NCBI RefSeq assembly: GCF_900101175.1
Contig: NZ_FNFQ01000007.1
Location: forward strand, 186,001 to 250,000
Source of the DNA: Stenotrophomonas pavanii
Lineage (GTDB): Bacteria > Pseudomonadota > Gammaproteobacteria > Xanthomonadales > Xanthomonadaceae
Direction: 5' to 3'
DNA: 64,000 nucleotides
Position numbers and translations under genes: made by a program. The notes beneath the pieces are model-generated. The model had not been told where the DNA came from. It made no database searches and was given only the letters and a program-made list of their open reading frames with translations. Positions 33,271 through 44,540 of this stretch are shown in pieces. Numbering within the stretch: the stretch's first letter is position 1; each line of letters starts with the position of its first letter.

Positions 33271-35828
33271 AGCGCCACCTTCAGGCCCAGCGCATAGGTG
33301 CGGCCGTATTCTTCCATCTGCAGGGTGCGCGACCGCGTGCCCTGGTACAGCTCCAGCGGCTTGTCCAGCAGGTTCTGCGCCTCGAAGTACATGCTCACCC
33401 GCGGGGTGAACTTGTAATCCAGCGAGAAATCGAGCTGGGTGTTGGGTGCCACGTAGATGTCGAACGCGCGGCCCTTGCCGATGCTGTCCAGGTACTCGCT
33501 GCGGTATACCGCCGCCAGGCGCGTGCTCACGCCGTACTTCTCATAGCCGATGTGTGCGCTGTAGACATGCTTGGAGGCGCGCGGCAGGGTGAAGTCCTCG
33601 CCCGCACGGTCCTTGATACCGGCATCGAACGTGGTGTCCAGCCAGGTGCCACTGGCACCCACCAGCAGGCCATCCAGGCCGTCCGGCAGGAAGGCCAGCT
33701 GCTGCTGCCAGTTGAATTCCGCACCCCGCACGGTGGCGTTGCGGCCGTTGATTGGCTGGGTCACGTCGAACCCGCCGTAGGCCGGATCATTGGTCCGCAC
33801 AGTTTCCACGATGTAGCCATCGATCGACTTGTGGAACAGGCCGAGCGACACGATGCCGCTGCTGCCGATGTACTTCTCCACCGACAGGTCGATGTTCTTC
33901 GACTCGTACGGGTCCAGTTCCGGATTGCCCAGGCGCACTTCCTCGTCACCGCGGCTGTAGCCCACGCGCGGCGAAACGTCGCCGAAGGACGGGCGCGATA
34001 CGGTCTTGTTGGCCGAGGCGCGCAGCACCCAGTCATCGGCCGCGTCATAGCGCAGGTGCAGGCCCGGCAGCACGTTGGTGTAGCTGCTGTTGGCCACGCG
34101 CGGGGTGACGGTGAAGCTGCGGCCGTTGGCGGCCACGTCCACCTGGTTGCCGATCGCCTTGAAGCGGGTGTTCTCCACGCGCACGCCGCCGATGATGCGC
34201 AGCGCGCCCACGTCCCAGGTACCCATGGCATAACTGGCGAAGATGTCTTCGCTGGCCACGTAATCCTCTTCCAGCGACGTCATCGCATTGCCGCCGACAT
34301 CCTGCGGACGGGCGCTGTACTGACTGCCGCTGGCCGCCCAGAACGCGCGCATCGCGGCCGAGTCCATGCCGTCCCCCATGTTGCCGTGGCGGTGCTCCGG
34401 CGAGGAGGTGGTCCAGCTCGACAGCGCCACCTTCGGGCCGACACGCAGTTCGCGCTCATCCACATTGACGTCGCGGTCGCGCCAGCGGCCCAGCAGACCG
34501 AACTTGATGCTGCTGCTGTCGCCGTCGAAGCGCACGTTGACCTGTGCGCTGTGCTCCTTGTCGTTCACCTGCTTGGGCGAGAGCACGAAGCGGTCGAACG
34601 CGTAGTTGCTGTTGTCCAGCCACTGCGGGTTGTCGAAGCTGTAGCTGGGCAGGCGGCTGCGCTGGTCCAGGGTGCCGTTGAAGACCTTGCCGTTGAGCTT
34701 GAAGCGCGCCTCCATCTCGTCGTTCACGCGCTCTTCGGTACGGGTATAGCCGATCCGGTAATCGACCACGGCGTGGGTCAGCCGGTTCTCGCCACCGAGG
34801 CTGGCCGCGAACGTGTTTTCCTTCTTGGTGCGGTAGCGCATGCGCTTGTCGATCGAATCCTTCGGCATGCCGTCCAGGCGGTACTGGTCGGTGCCGGTCT
34901 TGACCATCTTCGCGTCGTCGAAGTTGAAGATCACGCGCTGGCGGGTCTCCGCATCATCGAACTGGCTGTACAGCGTGCGCAGGTAGTACTTGCTGTCTTC
35001 GTTCGGGCGCCAGTCGAGATTGAGGTTGGCGCCGATGCGCTTGCGTTCGATCTCATACTTGCGGTGCTGCAGGTTGATCGCGGTCACGTCGCCCGGCGCG
35101 GCATCGTCCTCGCCGTCATACTCCACTTCGGTGTTGTCCGACTCGAACTTCCGCTTCTGGTAGTTCACGCCCAGCGCCACGCCGAAGGTATCGTTGAACA
35201 CTTCGCTGTAGTTGAGCGCCGCCTTGGGGCTGGTCTCGCCGGACAACTGCTGGTGGCTGCCCTCGATCTTGCCACGCAGGCTGCGACCATCGCGGTCGAA
35301 GGCCGACGCCGATTCCACCAGCACGGCGCCACCGATGGCATCGCCAGGCATGTCCGGGGTGGGCGATTTGACCACGCGCAGGCGCTCGGTGGAGTCGGAC
35401 GGGATCACGTCCAGAGGTGCGGCGCGACTGGAATCTTCCGGGGTGCCGACGGCAATGCCATCCACGCTGACGCTGTTGAGATTGGCGTCCAGGCCGCGGA
35501 TGACCACGAAGCGGCCCTCGCCCTGGTCGCGGGTCACGCTGACACCCGGCAGGCGCTGCAGTGATTCGGCCACGTTCTTGTCCGGGTACTGGCCCAGGGC
35601 GTCCGAGGAAACGGCATCCTCGATGGCATCGCTGCTGCGCTTGAGGTCGACCGCGCGGATCTGCGACTCGAGCTGGGCGCGTACTTCGATGCGGTCCAGG
35701 TCGACCGCGTCGGCGGCCACGGCGCCGGTAGCGGCTACCGCCTGCTGCCCGGCCGCCTGCAGCGGTGCCGCGGCCCCCATCGCCAGGGTCAGGGTGATGG
35801 CAACGGCCAACGGAGTCTTGATATGCAC
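33267..35828 (-). CDS. TonB-dependent outer-membrane receptor of the phosphate operon
   Basis: 853 aa from GTG 35828 with GGGGA upstream. A signal peptide is followed by the plug domain ([54 protein letters not shown]) and a 22-strand-type barrel ending in an aromatic strand ([12 protein letters not shown]). IEVRAQLES near residues 47-55 suits the linker that contacts TonB. The gene starts an operon with phytase, phosphatase and pyrophosphatase genes, so the ligand is probably phytate or another organic phosphate. That is inferred from context, not from the sequence itself. Confidence 0.88.
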   Translation of the reverse strand: MHIKTPLAVAITLTLAMGAAAPLQAAGQQAVAATGAVAADAVDLDRIEVRAQLESQIRAVDLKRSSDAIEDAVSSDALGQYPDKNVAESLQRLPGVSVTRDQGEGRFVVIRGLDANLNSVSVDGIAVGTPEDSSRAAPLDVIPSDSTERLRVVKSPTPDMPGDAIGGAVLVESASAFDRDGRSLRGKIEGSHQQLSGETSPKAALNYSEVFNDTFGVALGVNYQKRKFESDNTEVEYDGEDDAAPGDVTAINLQHRKYEIERKRIGANLNLDWRPNEDSKYYLRTLYSQFDDAETRQRVIFNFDDAKMVKTGTDQYRLDGMPKDSIDKRMRYRTKKENTFAASLGGENRLTHAVVDYRIGYTRTEERVNDEMEARFKLNGKVFNGTLDQRSRLPSYSFDNPQWLDNSNYAFDRFVLSPKQVNDKEHSAQVNVRFDGDSSSIKFGLLGRWRDRDVNVDERELRVGPKVALSSWTTSSPEHRHGNMGDGMDSAAMRAFWAASGSQYSARPQDVGGNAMTSLEEDYVASEDIFASYAMGTWDVGALRIIGGVRVENTRFKAIGNQVDVAANGRSFTVTPRVANSSYTNVLPGLHLRYDAADDWVLRASANKTVSRPSFGDVSPRVGYSRGDEEVRLGNPELDPYESKNIDLSVEKYIGSSGIVSLGLFHKSIDGYIVETVRTNDPAYGGFDVTQPINGRNATVRGAEFNWQQQLAFLPDGLDGLLVGASGTWLDTTFDAGIKDRAGEDFTLPRASKHVYSAHIGYEKYGVSTRLAAVYRSEYLDSIGKGRAFDIYVAPNTQLDFSLDYKFTPRVSMYFEAQNLLDKPLELYQGTRSRTLQMEEYGRTYALGLKVAL

Positions 35829-35999
35829 TGGGAATCCCCATTCCTGTTAAGAATGGGTCTGCACGGTATGTCCGCAAGGTTGCATGGCCATGACATGCGC
35901 CTGCACATTTCGGGTCACGCCGCTGCGGAGCCGGTTTGGGATTCGACACGCCGATCCGGCAAAATGGCGTCCTCTCTCTCATTTCCCCCTTCCCCGACC

Positions 36000-36632
36000 A
36001 TGAAGATCGTCGAAGTGCGCCACCCGCTGGTGCAGCACAAGATCGGCCTGATGCGCAATGCCGCGCTCAGCACCAAGGATTTCCGCGAACTGGCCAACGA
36101 GCTGGGTACGCTGCTGGCCTACGAGGCCACCGCCGACCTGGACACCGAGCCGCACACCCTGCCCGGCTGGGCCGGCCCGGTCACGGTGCAGCGCATTGCC
36201 GGCGCCAAGATCACCGTGGTGCCGATCCTGCGCGCCGGCCTGGGCATGCTCAGTGGCGTGCTGTCGCTGATCCCGGCCGCCCGTGTCAGCGTGGTGGGCC
36301 TGCAGCGCGATGAGGAAACCCTGCAGCCGGTGCCCTACTTCGAGCGCCTGACCGGGCGCCTGGAAGAGCGCGACGCGCTCATCCTGGACCCGATGCTGGC
36401 CACCGGCGGCACCCTGATCGCCACCATCGACATGCTCAAGCGCGCCGGCGCCCGCCGCATCAAGGGCATCTTCCTGGTGGCCGCGCCGGAAGGCATCGAG
36501 GCGGTCAAGGCCGTGCACCCGGACGTGGAGATCTACACCGCGGCCATCGATGCCCAGCTCAACGACAAGGGCTACATCCTGCCGGGCCTGGGCGACGCCG
36601 GTGACCGCATCTTCGGAACCCGCGTCGGATAA
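36000..36632 (+). CDS. upp: Uracil phosphoribosyltransferase
   Basis: 210 aa from ATG 36000. The family motifs are clear: [10 protein letters not shown] at the start, [13 protein letters not shown], the PRPP loop [15 protein letters not shown] (~130-144), and [21 protein letters not shown] at the uracil-binding end. The enzyme makes UMP from uracil and PRPP in pyrimidine salvage. It is divergent from the TonB receptor gene and transcribed alone. The length is normal. Confidence 0.95.
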   Translation: MKIVEVRHPLVQHKIGLMRNAALSTKDFRELANELGTLLAYEATADLDTEPHTLPGWAGPVTVQRIAGAKITVVPILRAGLGMLSGVLSLIPAARVSVVGLQRDEETLQPVPYFERLTGRLEERDALILDPMLATGGTLIATIDMLKRAGARRIKGIFLVAAPEGIEAVKAVHPDVEIYTAAIDAQLNDKGYILPGLGDAGDRIFGTRVG

Positions 36633-36643
36633 TCCCGGTGAAC

Positions 36644-36680
36644 GGGTCGGATCCCTCTCCGCAGGAGAGGGCTCTGACCC
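36644..36680. repeat. GGGTCAGA-type hairpin
   Basis: gggtcggatccctctcc, gca, and ggagagggctctgaccc pair with one interior mismatch. The same outer sequence (gggtcaga/tctgaccc) recurs at 42272 and 63404 with different inner arms. It may terminate upp transcription. The following 36710-36763 segment forms a second hairpin (cacgtgaa/ttcacgtg) with an inner cgcccg/cgggcg stem. Confidence 0.65.
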
Positions 36681-36818
36681 GCCATCCGCTCGCGGGCGCG
36701 CTTCGCCGCGGCACGTGAACGCCCGTGGACGCGGGCGTGGCCGACGCGTGATTCTTCACGTGGCCTTACCGGTCGGAAGCGAATGCTCCGCGCACCCGCC
36801 ACCGCTTGGAGCATTCCG

Positions 36819-37112
36819 ATGAAAGCCTCTTTCCTGCTGGCCGCCGTCCTGCTGGTTGGCCTGCCCCTGGCTGCCAATGCCACCACCCCGCAGCAGCAGC
36901 GCATGGCCGAATGTTCGGCCAAGAACAAGGGGCTGAAGGGTGATGCCTACAAGACCGCGCAGAGTTCCTGCCTCAGCGGCCACGCCGCCGAAACCAAGGC
37001 GGTCAATCCGCAGCAGGAACGCATGCGCAAGTGCAATGCCGACGCGGGTGCGAAGAAGCTGGCCGGTGATGCGCGCAAGACCTTCATGAGCAGCTGCCTG
37101 AAGTCGTCGTAG
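36819..37112 (+). CDS. PsiF-repeat secreted protein
   Basis: 97 aa from ATG 36819; an upstream start at 36783 would spoil the signal peptide. After MKASFLLAAVLLVGLPLAANA come two PsiF repeats: QQRMAECSAKNKGLKGDAYKTAQSSCLSG and QERMRKCNADAGAKKLAGDARKTFMSSCLKS. The two cysteines in each repeat probably form disulfides. In E. coli psiF is induced by phosphate starvation, so this gene fits the neighbouring phosphate-harvest operon. The role of PsiF itself is not known. Confidence 0.88.
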   Translation: MKASFLLAAVLLVGLPLAANATTPQQQRMAECSAKNKGLKGDAYKTAQSSCLSGHAAETKAVNPQQERMRKCNADAGAKKLAGDARKTFMSSCLKSS

Positions 37113-37162
37113 CGATCGCGTCCGATCGGAACGTCGCAAGGCGTGGATCGACACACCCATGG

Positions 37163-37187
37163 ATGGCCGGGCACTGCCCGGCCATTT
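37163..37187 (+). terminator. Terminator of the PsiF-like gene
   Basis: atggccgggc-act-gcccggccat forms a 10-bp stem with a 3-nt loop (37163-37185), followed by TTTCATT. It ends just before the stop codon of the convergent MBL gene and may serve both directions. Confidence 0.7.
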
Positions 37188-37189
37188 CA

Positions 37190-38077
37190 TTACCCCAGGG
37201 CGCGCGCCTTCAGCTCGCCCTGCTCGTGCAGGGTCACGAACCGTCCCTTGTCATCCCGGCCCAGCTGCGCCAGTGCCACCTGCGGGTCGTGGGTGAAGAA
37301 CAACCGCACGTTGCGCGCCAGCTTGTCTTCAAGGAACTGCCGCTTCTCGTCGATCAGCAGCTCGGCGTTGCGGTCGTAGCCCATGGTGATCGGCACGTGT
37401 ACCCATGAGCGGCCCGGGATCAGGTCGGCACAGAACACCACGCCACCATGCGCACTTTCGCCAGCATGCGCGTGCCCGACGATCTCGGCCAGCATCAGGC
37501 CCGGCGTATGCCCGTCGCTGTAACTGAAGCGTACGCTGCGGCCGAGCGCCTTCGAGTATTCGCCGTCGACCACTTCCAGGCGGCCACTGGCCTGCAGCAG
37601 GCCCGGCAGTTCCGGAATGAAGCTTGCGCGATCGCGCGGGTGTGGCTGCACGGCGCGCTGCCAGTGCTGCGCGCCGACCACATAGGTCGCGTTCGGGAAC
37701 AGCAGCTCGGGATCACGGCCTTCGCTCCACGCCGCCAGCAGGCCGCCGGCATGGTCGAAGTGGAGGTGGCTGAGCACCACCACGTCGATATCCTCATGCT
37801 CGAAACCGGCTTCGCGCAGGGAATCGATCAGTACGTGCTGGCTTTCCTGCACCCCGTAGCGCTCACGCATGCGCGGGTCGAAGAACGCGCCGATACCGGT
37901 TTCAAACAGCACCGTCTTGCCTTCCAGCGGGCTGGCAAGCAGTGCACGGCAGGCCAGCTCGATACGATTGAGCTCGTCCGGTGTCGCCCATTTTTCCCAC
38001 AACGCGCGCGGCGCGTTGCCGAACATCGCGCCGCCATCGAGGCGCTGCGAGTTTCCACGAATAGACCAGAGTTTCAT
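37190..38077 (-). CDS. Metallo-beta-lactamase-fold hydrolase
   Basis: 295 aa. The metal site is H104-L-H106-F-D108-H109 in [15 protein letters not shown] later HTPGLML gives the third metal ligand region, and [15 protein letters not shown] the next. Similar proteins hydrolyse lactones, thioesters or phosphodiesters, so the substrate remains open. There is no signal peptide, so it is cytoplasmic. It is monocistronic and lies between two terminators. Confidence 0.85.
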   Translation of the reverse strand: MKLWSIRGNSQRLDGGAMFGNAPRALWEKWATPDELNRIELACRALLASPLEGKTVLFETGIGAFFDPRMRERYGVQESQHVLIDSLREAGFEHEDIDVVVLSHLHFDHAGGLLAAWSEGRDPELLFPNATYVVGAQHWQRAVQPHPRDRASFIPELPGLLQASGRLEVVDGEYSKALGRSVRFSYSDGHTPGLMLAEIVGHAHAGESAHGGVVFCADLIPGRSWVHVPITMGYDRNAELLIDEKRQFLEDKLARNVRLFFTHDPQVALAQLGRDDKGRFVTLHEQGELKARALG

Positions 38078-38127
38078 GCGTCGATTATCGGCGCCGGCTC
38101 GTTAAATAATCGCTAGACGGCAACAGA

Positions 38128-38153
38128 AAACCCCGCCGGCAAAGGCGGGGTTT
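38128..38153 (-). terminator. Rho-independent terminator of the fdx-ggt operon
   Basis: aaaccccgcc and ggcggggttt pair over 10 bp with loop ggcaaa. On the minus strand TTTTC follows. It lies 43 bp beyond the ggt stop and insulates the next gene. Confidence 0.85.
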
Positions 38154-38195
38154 CGGTATCAACCGGATTGCCGGCCAGTGGCCGGCACGGCGGGA

Positions 38196-39926
38196 TCAGC
38201 GCGCCGGCACAACCTGGGCGCTGCCCACCGGGTTGCGGGGGTCGCTGCCGCCGAACAGTCGGTTCGACTTGCGATCCCATTCCACGGTCTGCAGGTTGCC
38301 CCACACATGGCTGGACCCACGACCGCCTGCGGCAACGTCGCCGGGCAGGTCGATCTTGTGACCCATTGCCTGCAGCTGCCTGACCGTTGCCGGGTCGAAC
38401 GCATCGTCCTCGGCTTCGATCAGGTCCGGCAACCACTGGTGGTGGTAGCGCGGCAGCGCGGCAACCTGCTGCGCATCCAGCCCGGCGTCATAGCCCAGGA
38501 TGCCCAGCAGCACCATGGTGATGATGCGGCTGCCGCCCGGCGTGCCCAGCACCACCACCTTGTCGGCGTTCTCCATGAAGGTCGGGGTCATCGAGCTGAG
38601 CATGCGCTTGCCTGCCTTCGGTGCGTTGGCCTCGTAACCCATCACGCCGAACGCATTGGGCGTGCCCGGCTTCAGCGCGAAGTCGTCCATCTCGTTGTTC
38701 AGCAGCACGCCGGTGCCCTTGGGAATCAGGCCCGAGCCGTACAGCAGGTTGACGGTCTGGGTGGCGCCGACGCGGTTGCCATCGCGGTCGATGATCGAGA
38801 AGTGTGTGGTCTCGTCATCTTCCAGCGGCGTGGGGTTGCCGGACAGCAGGTCGCTGGGCGTGGCCTTCTCCGGGTGGATGGTGGCACGCAGGCCCTGCGC
38901 GTAGTCCTTGCTGGTCAGCACTTTCTGCGGGATCTGCACGAAGTCCGGATCGCCGAGGAAGAACGTGCGGTCACGGTAGGCGCGGCGCATCGACTCCACC
39001 ACCAGGTGGGTGCGGTGCGCCGGGTCCATCTTCCTGATGTCCCAGCCTTCCAGGATCTGCAGCATGCTGGCCAGCGCGATGCCGCCGGACGACGGCGGCG
39101 GCGCGGTGGTGATCTTCCAGCCGTTGTAGTTGAACACGATCGGCTCGCGCTGCTTGACCCGGTAGCCGGCCAGCTCTTCAGCGGTCCACTTGCCGCCGGC
39201 CTGCTTCACGCCGGCCAGCAGCAGCTTTCCGGTCTGGCCCTTGTAGAAGCCATCAAAGCCACCCGCAGCCAGGCGCTCCAGCGTCTGCGCCAGCTCCGGC
39301 TGCTTGAACAGGTCACCGGTGGCGATCGGCTTGCCGTTGCGCAGGTAGACCTCCCGCGTGCCGGGATAGCGCTCCATCACTTCACGCCGCGACGCATAGC
39401 CCTTGGCCATGCGCTCGTACACCGGGAAGCCTTCGCGCGCGATCCGGATGGCCGGTTGCAGCGAGGCCGACAGCGGCAGCTTGCCGTGCTTGGCCGACAG
39501 CTCGACCAGCGCTGCGGGCAGGCCCGGGATGCCGGCCGACCAGGCGCCGTTGACCGAACGATCCCGGTCCAGGTTGCCCTGCTTGTCGAGGAAGGCCTGC
39601 GGGGTCGCGGCGGCCGGGGCCGTCTCGCGCGCATCCAGCATCACGTCCTTGCCGGTGGCCGCGTCGTGCAGCAGGAAGAAACCGCCACCGCCCAGCCCGG
39701 AGCTGATCGGCTCGACCACCGCCAGCGTGGACGATACCGCCACCGCCGCGTCGAAGGCGTTGCCGCCCTGCGCCAGGATATCGATGCCGGCCTGGGTGGC
39801 CAGCGCGTGGCCGCTGGCAATGGCCGCGCCATCGGGGCGTTCGGCACGGGCCGGGCCGTCGGCCCAGGCAACCGGGCTCAGCAGCAGGCCGAGCAGCAAC
39901 AAGCGGCGGACGATCAGCGTCTTCAT
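38196..39926 (-). CDS. ggt: Gamma-glutamyltransferase (periplasmic)
   Basis: 576 aa from ATG 39926. The signal peptide MKTLIVRRLLLLGLLLSPVAWA is followed by the large subunit. Autocleavage should occur before the catalytic threonine in DDETTHFSIIDRDGN (~ residue 386). The small subunit contains GSGLIPKGTGVLLNNEMDDF and the GTPGGSRI substrate loop. The enzyme cleaves the gamma-glutamyl bond of glutathione in the periplasm and allows reuse of its amino acids. The start codon overlaps the stop of the ferredoxin gene, so the two are translated together. Confidence 0.93.
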   Translation of the reverse strand: MKTLIVRRLLLLGLLLSPVAWADGPARAERPDGAAIASGHALATQAGIDILAQGGNAFDAAVAVSSTLAVVEPISSGLGGGGFFLLHDAATGKDVMLDARETAPAAATPQAFLDKQGNLDRDRSVNGAWSAGIPGLPAALVELSAKHGKLPLSASLQPAIRIAREGFPVYERMAKGYASRREVMERYPGTREVYLRNGKPIATGDLFKQPELAQTLERLAAGGFDGFYKGQTGKLLLAGVKQAGGKWTAEELAGYRVKQREPIVFNYNGWKITTAPPPSSGGIALASMLQILEGWDIRKMDPAHRTHLVVESMRRAYRDRTFFLGDPDFVQIPQKVLTSKDYAQGLRATIHPEKATPSDLLSGNPTPLEDDETTHFSIIDRDGNRVGATQTVNLLYGSGLIPKGTGVLLNNEMDDFALKPGTPNAFGVMGYEANAPKAGKRMLSSMTPTFMENADKVVVLGTPGGSRIITMVLLGILGYDAGLDAQQVAALPRYHHQWLPDLIEAEDDAFDPATVRQLQAMGHKIDLPGDVAAGGRGSSHVWGNLQTVEWDRKSNRLFGGSDPRNPVGSAQVVPAR

Positions 39927-40204
39927 TCGGATGGGGGCTCCGCGTAGAGTTCGGGGTGATCGTGCTGCAGTTGGCGCAGCTTGGCCAGCAGCTGGTCTTC
40001 CGTTTCCACGATCTCCGGATCCGGGTCGATGCACTCGACCGGGCAGACGACCACGCACTGTGGTTCGTCGAAATGGCCCACGCACTCGGTGCAGCGGGCA
40101 GGGTCGATCACGTAGATGGTTTCACCCATCGAAATGGCCTGGTTCGGGCAGGCCGGCTCGCAGACGTCGCAGTTGACGCAGAGCTCGTTGATTTTCAGCG
40201 ACAT
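39923..40204 (-). CDS. YfhL-family 2[4Fe-4S] ferredoxin
   Basis: 93 aa. Two cysteine clusters are visible: CVNCDVCEPACP (C-x2-C-x2-C-x3-C-P) and CTECVGHFDEPQCVVVCPVECI (C-x2-C-x8-C-x3-C). The longer second loop is typical of Allochromatium vinosum/YfhL-type ferredoxins. The C-terminal ~30 residues form an acidic helix. The protein transfers electrons at low potential. Coupling with ggt is unexpected functionally; I know of no shared pathway. Confidence 0.9.
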   Translation of the reverse strand: MSLKINELCVNCDVCEPACPNQAISMGETIYVIDPARCTECVGHFDEPQCVVVCPVECIDPDPEIVETEDQLLAKLRQLQHDHPELYAEPPSE

Positions 40205-40336
40205 GGCGATACTCCTCGCCCGCGCCTTGGGACAAAGGACCGGCCAGCGCGGGCGCGCGGGCCGGTCAGGTCATCAGCGGCACCCTTGCGGGGCGCCGCC
40301 CGGGCCATGCCGGGGCATGGCCGCCATGGCTCGGTA

Positions 40337-40828
40337 TTACTTGGCTTCGACGAAAATGTACTCGGCGCCGGTCGGCTGGATCGCCGCCTGCACGCGGGCG
40401 TTGTCGGCCGATTGGCCGATGAAGACGACGCGCACGCCCTTCATCGAATCCGGCGACACGTCCTTGAACACGGCCTGGATCATGTCAGCCATCTTGCCCG
40501 AGGCCGACGAACCGAAGGCCAGCATGTTGCCCGGCTGCACGCCACGGGCCACGGCCTGGGTCGCGCTCTCGGTCTGGCGCTCGTACTTGGCCTGGAAGTC
40601 CGGGTCCGATTCCGGCGACAGGTAGTACAGGAACGGGCTGTTGGTGATGTTGCCCATGTTCTGGATCGCCACTTCCTGCAAGTACTTCTTCCAGCCGGCA
40701 TCGTCATCCTTGGCCGGAGCGACCAGGGCCTGCTTGGCTTCGTCGACCGGAGCGGCCTCTTCCTTCTTGCAGGCGGTGAAGGCCAGGGCCAACGAAGCGA
40801 TCAGCATCGCGCGCATGGTGGTGTTCAT
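40337..40828 (-). CDS. Hypothetical lipoprotein
   Basis: 163 aa. The lipobox is FTACKKEE. The mature protein has an acidic N-terminal linker and a compact domain ending in SMKGVRVVFIGQSADNARVQAAI and YIFVEAK, which look like strand-helix-strand units. I recognise no family with a known function. The genes on both sides (ferredoxin and coaD) are unrelated, and intergenic gaps of 132 and 60 bp suggest separate transcription. Confidence 0.7.
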   Translation of the reverse strand: MNTTMRAMLIASLALAFTACKKEEAAPVDEAKQALVAPAKDDDAGWKKYLQEVAIQNMGNITNSPFLYYLSPESDPDFQAKYERQTESATQAVARGVQPGNMLAFGSSASGKMADMIQAVFKDVSPDSMKGVRVVFIGQSADNARVQAAIQPTGAEYIFVEAK

Positions 40829-40888
40829 GGGTTTCCTCCCGGAGTGGTGCGTGGTGGTGTACGTAATGGGGTGCGGATACAGCGGGGC

Positions 40889-42003
<1,115 letters not shown>

Positions 42004-42051
42004 CGGCGCCCCCGGCGGGAGGTATTCAAGAATTTCAGCATGAGCGGGATT

Positions 42052-42076
42052 GTAGTTCGGCCGGGCTTTGCCCGGC
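42052..42076. repeat. SMAG (GTAG) hairpin
   Basis: GTAG at 42052 leads into gccgggc-ttt-gcccggc (42060-42076). It lies upstream of rsmD. The 634-bp gap between rsmD and htpG holds this hairpin, two long palindromes, one 20-bp hairpin, another SMAG unit and the htpG promoter; no gene is visible. Confidence 0.7.
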
Positions 42077-42134
42077 ACCCGCAGAGGCCGAAGCAACAGC
42101 CAGAGCAATGGCAAAAGCTGGTTTCCTGTGGGTA

Positions 42135-42236
42135 GGCGGGGTGGGCCAGGTTGTGGGGGACGCCGTAAACCCGTCCATGGGGGCTTGGCCGCGGCATCCA
42201 TGCCGCGGACACCCCCACAACCTGACCCACCCCGCC
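42135..42236. repeat. Long palindrome A: conserved core with unique arms
   Basis: Arms 42135-42159 and 42212-42236 are inverted copies (25 bp, one mismatch: G opposite A). The core between them starts acgccgtaaacccgtccatg and contains a small ggcatccatgcc hairpin. The core is shared with palindromes B, C and D; the arms are not. Confidence 0.85.
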
Positions 42237-42271
42237 TTCGACAGTTTCCTGCGATCTGTCGGAACAACTCT

Positions 42272-42314
42272 TGGGGTCAGATCCGTTTTCCTGCGGAAAA
42301 CGGATCTGACCCCA
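42272..42314. repeat. Perfect 20-bp GGGGTCAGA hairpin
   Basis: tggggtcagatccgttttcc (42272-42291) and its exact reverse complement (42295-42314) are separated by tgc. It belongs with the hairpins at 36644 and 63404, which share the outer GGGTCAGA-like bases but differ inside. Confidence 0.8.
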
Positions 42315-42338
42315 GATTTATTTCGATATCTGACAGAT

Positions 42339-42362
42339 GTGTCGACCAAGGTCGACACCTAC
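42339..42362. repeat. SMAG (GTAG) hairpin
   Basis: gtgtcgacc-aa-ggtcgacac followed by ctac (GTAG on the other strand). It is a compact 9-bp hairpin of the SMAG type. Confidence 0.75.
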
Positions 42363-42392
42363 CAACAGCCGAGTGAACCTGTCAGAGGCGGG

Positions 42393-42472
42393 GCGGTGTG
42401 GGTTGGCAGGACCGTTGGCGCCATCGAGCCCCCATGGATGGGTTCACGGCGTGTCCTGCCAACCCACACCGC
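42393..42472. repeat. Long palindrome B: conserved core with unique arms
   Basis: Perfect 20-bp arms (42393-42412 and 42453-42472) flank a 40-bp core in the opposite orientation to palindrome A. The core reads catggatgggttcacggcgt near its end. It is shorter than the others because the second small hairpin is reduced. Confidence 0.85.
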
Positions 42473-42558
42473 TCCGCCATCCCACGGATAGCCCGCTGTT
42501 GCTGTTGCTGTTGCATCGGCCTCTGCAGGTGCAGGGCTGCAAGCCCTGCCGACCAACC

Positions 42559-42588
42559 CCTTGATTTCCGGACAATCAGCCCTACCCC
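42559..42588 (+). promoter_or_regulatory. Possible heat-shock (sigma-32) promoter of htpG
   Basis: ccttgattt near 42559-42567 resembles the sigma-32 -35 box (CTTGAAA). ccctacccc 13 nt later resembles the C-rich -10 box. It lies about 50 bp before ATG 42638. htpG is a sigma-32 gene in many proteobacteria, which makes the site plausible, but the -10 match is only partial. Confidence 0.35.
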
Positions 42589-42637
42589 TTGGCGAGGCCG
42601 CACGCGCTGGCGCGGCATTGCAAACGGAGCCTTATCG

Positions 42638-44527
42638 ATGACCGAGACGACCCAGACCGAAACCCTTGGCTTCCAGACCGAAGTCAAGCAGCTGCTGCAG
42701 CTGATGATCCACTCGCTGTACTCCAACAAGGAGATCTTCCTGCGCGAGCTGGTCTCCAATGCCGCCGACGCCGCCGACAAGCTGCGCTTCGAGGCCCTGA
42801 CCCAGCCAGCCCTGCTGGAAGGTGACAGCGAGCTGCGCGTGCGCGTCAGCTTCGATCCCACCGCCCACACCATCACCATCGAAGACAACGGCATCGGCAT
42901 GAGCCGCGCCGAGGCCATTACCCACCTGGGCACGATCGCCAAGTCCGGCACCGGCGACTTCCTGCGCCAGCTGTCCGGCGACCAGAAGAAGGATTCGCAG
43001 CTGATCGGCCAGTTCGGCGTCGGCTTCTACAGCGCCTTCATCGTTGCCGACGAAGTGGAAGTGACCTCGCGCCGCGCCGGGCTGCCTGCCGGCGAAGGCG
43101 TGCGCTGGACCTCACGCGGCGAAGGCGATTTCGAGGTGGCCACCGTCGACAAGCCCGAGCGCGGCACCCGCATCGTGCTGCACTTGAAAGACGGCGAGCA
43201 CGACTTCGCCGACGGCTGGCGCCTGCGCAGCATCCTCAAGAAGTACTCGGACCACATCGGCCTGCCGATCCAGATGCCGAAGGAAGGCGAAGAAGGCGCC
43301 GCCGTCGAGTGGGAGACCGTCAACCGCGCCAGCGCACTCTGGACCCGTCCGCGCACGGAGATCAGCGACGCCGAATACACCGAGTTCTACAAGCACGTGG
43401 CGCACGACCACAGCGACCCGTTGGCGTGGAGCCACAACAAGGTCGAAGGCAAGCTGGAGTACACCTCGCTGCTGTACGTGCCCGGGCGCGCGCCGTTCGA
43501 CCTGTATCACCGCGATGCCCCCAAGGGCCTGAAACTGTACGTGCAGCGCGTGTTCGTGATGGACCAGGCCGAACAGTTCCTGCCGCTGTACCTGCGCTTC
43601 ATCAAGGGCGTGGTCGATTCCAACGACCTGTCGCTGAACGTCTCGCGCGAAATCCTGCAGTCCGGCCCGGTCATCGATTCGATGAAATCGGCGCTGACCA
43701 AGCGTTCGCTGGACATGCTGGAGAAGCTGGCCACCGACAAGCCCGAGCAGTACGCCACGTTCTGGAAGGAATTCGGCCAGGTGCTGAAGGAAGGCCCGGC
43801 CGAGGACTACAACAACCGCGAGAAGGTGGCCGGGCTGCTGCGCTTCGCCTCCACCCGCGGCGACGGCGATGCGCAGACGGTGTCGCTGGCCGATTACCTC
43901 GGCCGCATGACCGAAGGCCAGGACAAGATCTACTACCTCACCGGCGAGAGCTACAGCCAGGTGCGCAACAGCCCGCACCTGGAAGTCTTCCGCAAGAAGG
44001 GCGTGGAAGTGCTGCTGCTGACGGACCGCATCGACGAATGGTTGATGGGCTACCTGACCGATTTCGACGGCAAGGGCTTCGTCGACATCGCACGTGGCGA
44101 CCTCGACCTGGGCGCACTCGAAAGCGAAGCCGACAAGCAGCAGCAGGAAGCAGCGGCGAAGGAAAAGCAGGGCCTGGTCGAGCGCCTGAAGACGGTGCTC
44201 GGCGATGAGGTGGCCGAAGTGCGGGTTTCGCACCGCCTGACCGATTCGCCCGCGGTGCTGGCCATCGGCGAACAGGACCTGGGCCTGCAGATGCGCCAGA
44301 TCCTCGAAGCCAGCGGGCAGAAGGTGCCGGAAAGCAAGCCGGTGCTGGAGATCAACCCGGGCCACCCGCTGATCGCCAAGCTCGACGCCGAAGCCGATGG
44401 CGCGCGCTTCGACGACCTCGGCCGGGTGCTGTTCGACCAGGCCGCGCTGGCCGCCGGTGACAGCCTGAAGGACCCGGGTGCCTATGTGGCCCGCCTGAAC
44501 AAGCTGCTGCTGGAACTGTCGGCCTGA
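42638..44527 (+). CDS. htpG: Hsp90-family molecular chaperone HtpG
   Basis: 629 aa from ATG 42638, preceded by CGGAG. A longer frame from 42398 is ignored because it reads through repeat DNA. The ATP-binding domain has [33 protein letters not shown] and [12 protein letters not shown]. The middle domain includes [10 protein letters not shown] with the ATP-contacting arginine. The C-terminal dimerisation part is complete. The chaperone folds client proteins under heat stress. Confidence 0.96.
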   Translation: MTETTQTETLGFQTEVKQLLQLMIHSLYSNKEIFLRELVSNAADAADKLRFEALTQPALLEGDSELRVRVSFDPTAHTITIEDNGIGMSRAEAITHLGTIAKSGTGDFLRQLSGDQKKDSQLIGQFGVGFYSAFIVADEVEVTSRRAGLPAGEGVRWTSRGEGDFEVATVDKPERGTRIVLHLKDGEHDFADGWRLRSILKKYSDHIGLPIQMPKEGEEGAAVEWETVNRASALWTRPRTEISDAEYTEFYKHVAHDHSDPLAWSHNKVEGKLEYTSLLYVPGRAPFDLYHRDAPKGLKLYVQRVFVMDQAEQFLPLYLRFIKGVVDSNDLSLNVSREILQSGPVIDSMKSALTKRSLDMLEKLATDKPEQYATFWKEFGQVLKEGPAEDYNNREKVAGLLRFASTRGDGDAQTVSLADYLGRMTEGQDKIYYLTGESYSQVRNSPHLEVFRKKGVEVLLLTDRIDEWLMGYLTDFDGKGFVDIARGDLDLGALESEADKQQQEAAAKEKQGLVERLKTVLGDEVAEVRVSHRLTDSPAVLAIGEQDLGLQMRQILEASGQKVPESKPVLEINPGHPLIAKLDAEADGARFDDLGRVLFDQAALAAGDSLKDPGAYVARLNKLLLELSA

Positions 44528-44540
44528 CCGACAGGGTGGC

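Noticed and set aside
33552..35564. A 670-codon plus-strand frame opposite the TonB receptor
   Set aside because: Antisense shadow of a gene with clear plug and barrel motifs; no recognisable domain or ribosome site.
35880..35925. PhoB box upstream of the TonB receptor operon
   Set aside because: Only loose half-sites (catgacat, ctgcacat) are visible; the match to CTGTCAT direct repeats is too poor to call.
42398..42637. N-terminal extension of htpG by 80 codons
   Set aside because: It runs through a repeat and a CT-rich stretch encoding six Cys in a row; HtpG starts normally at ATG 42638.
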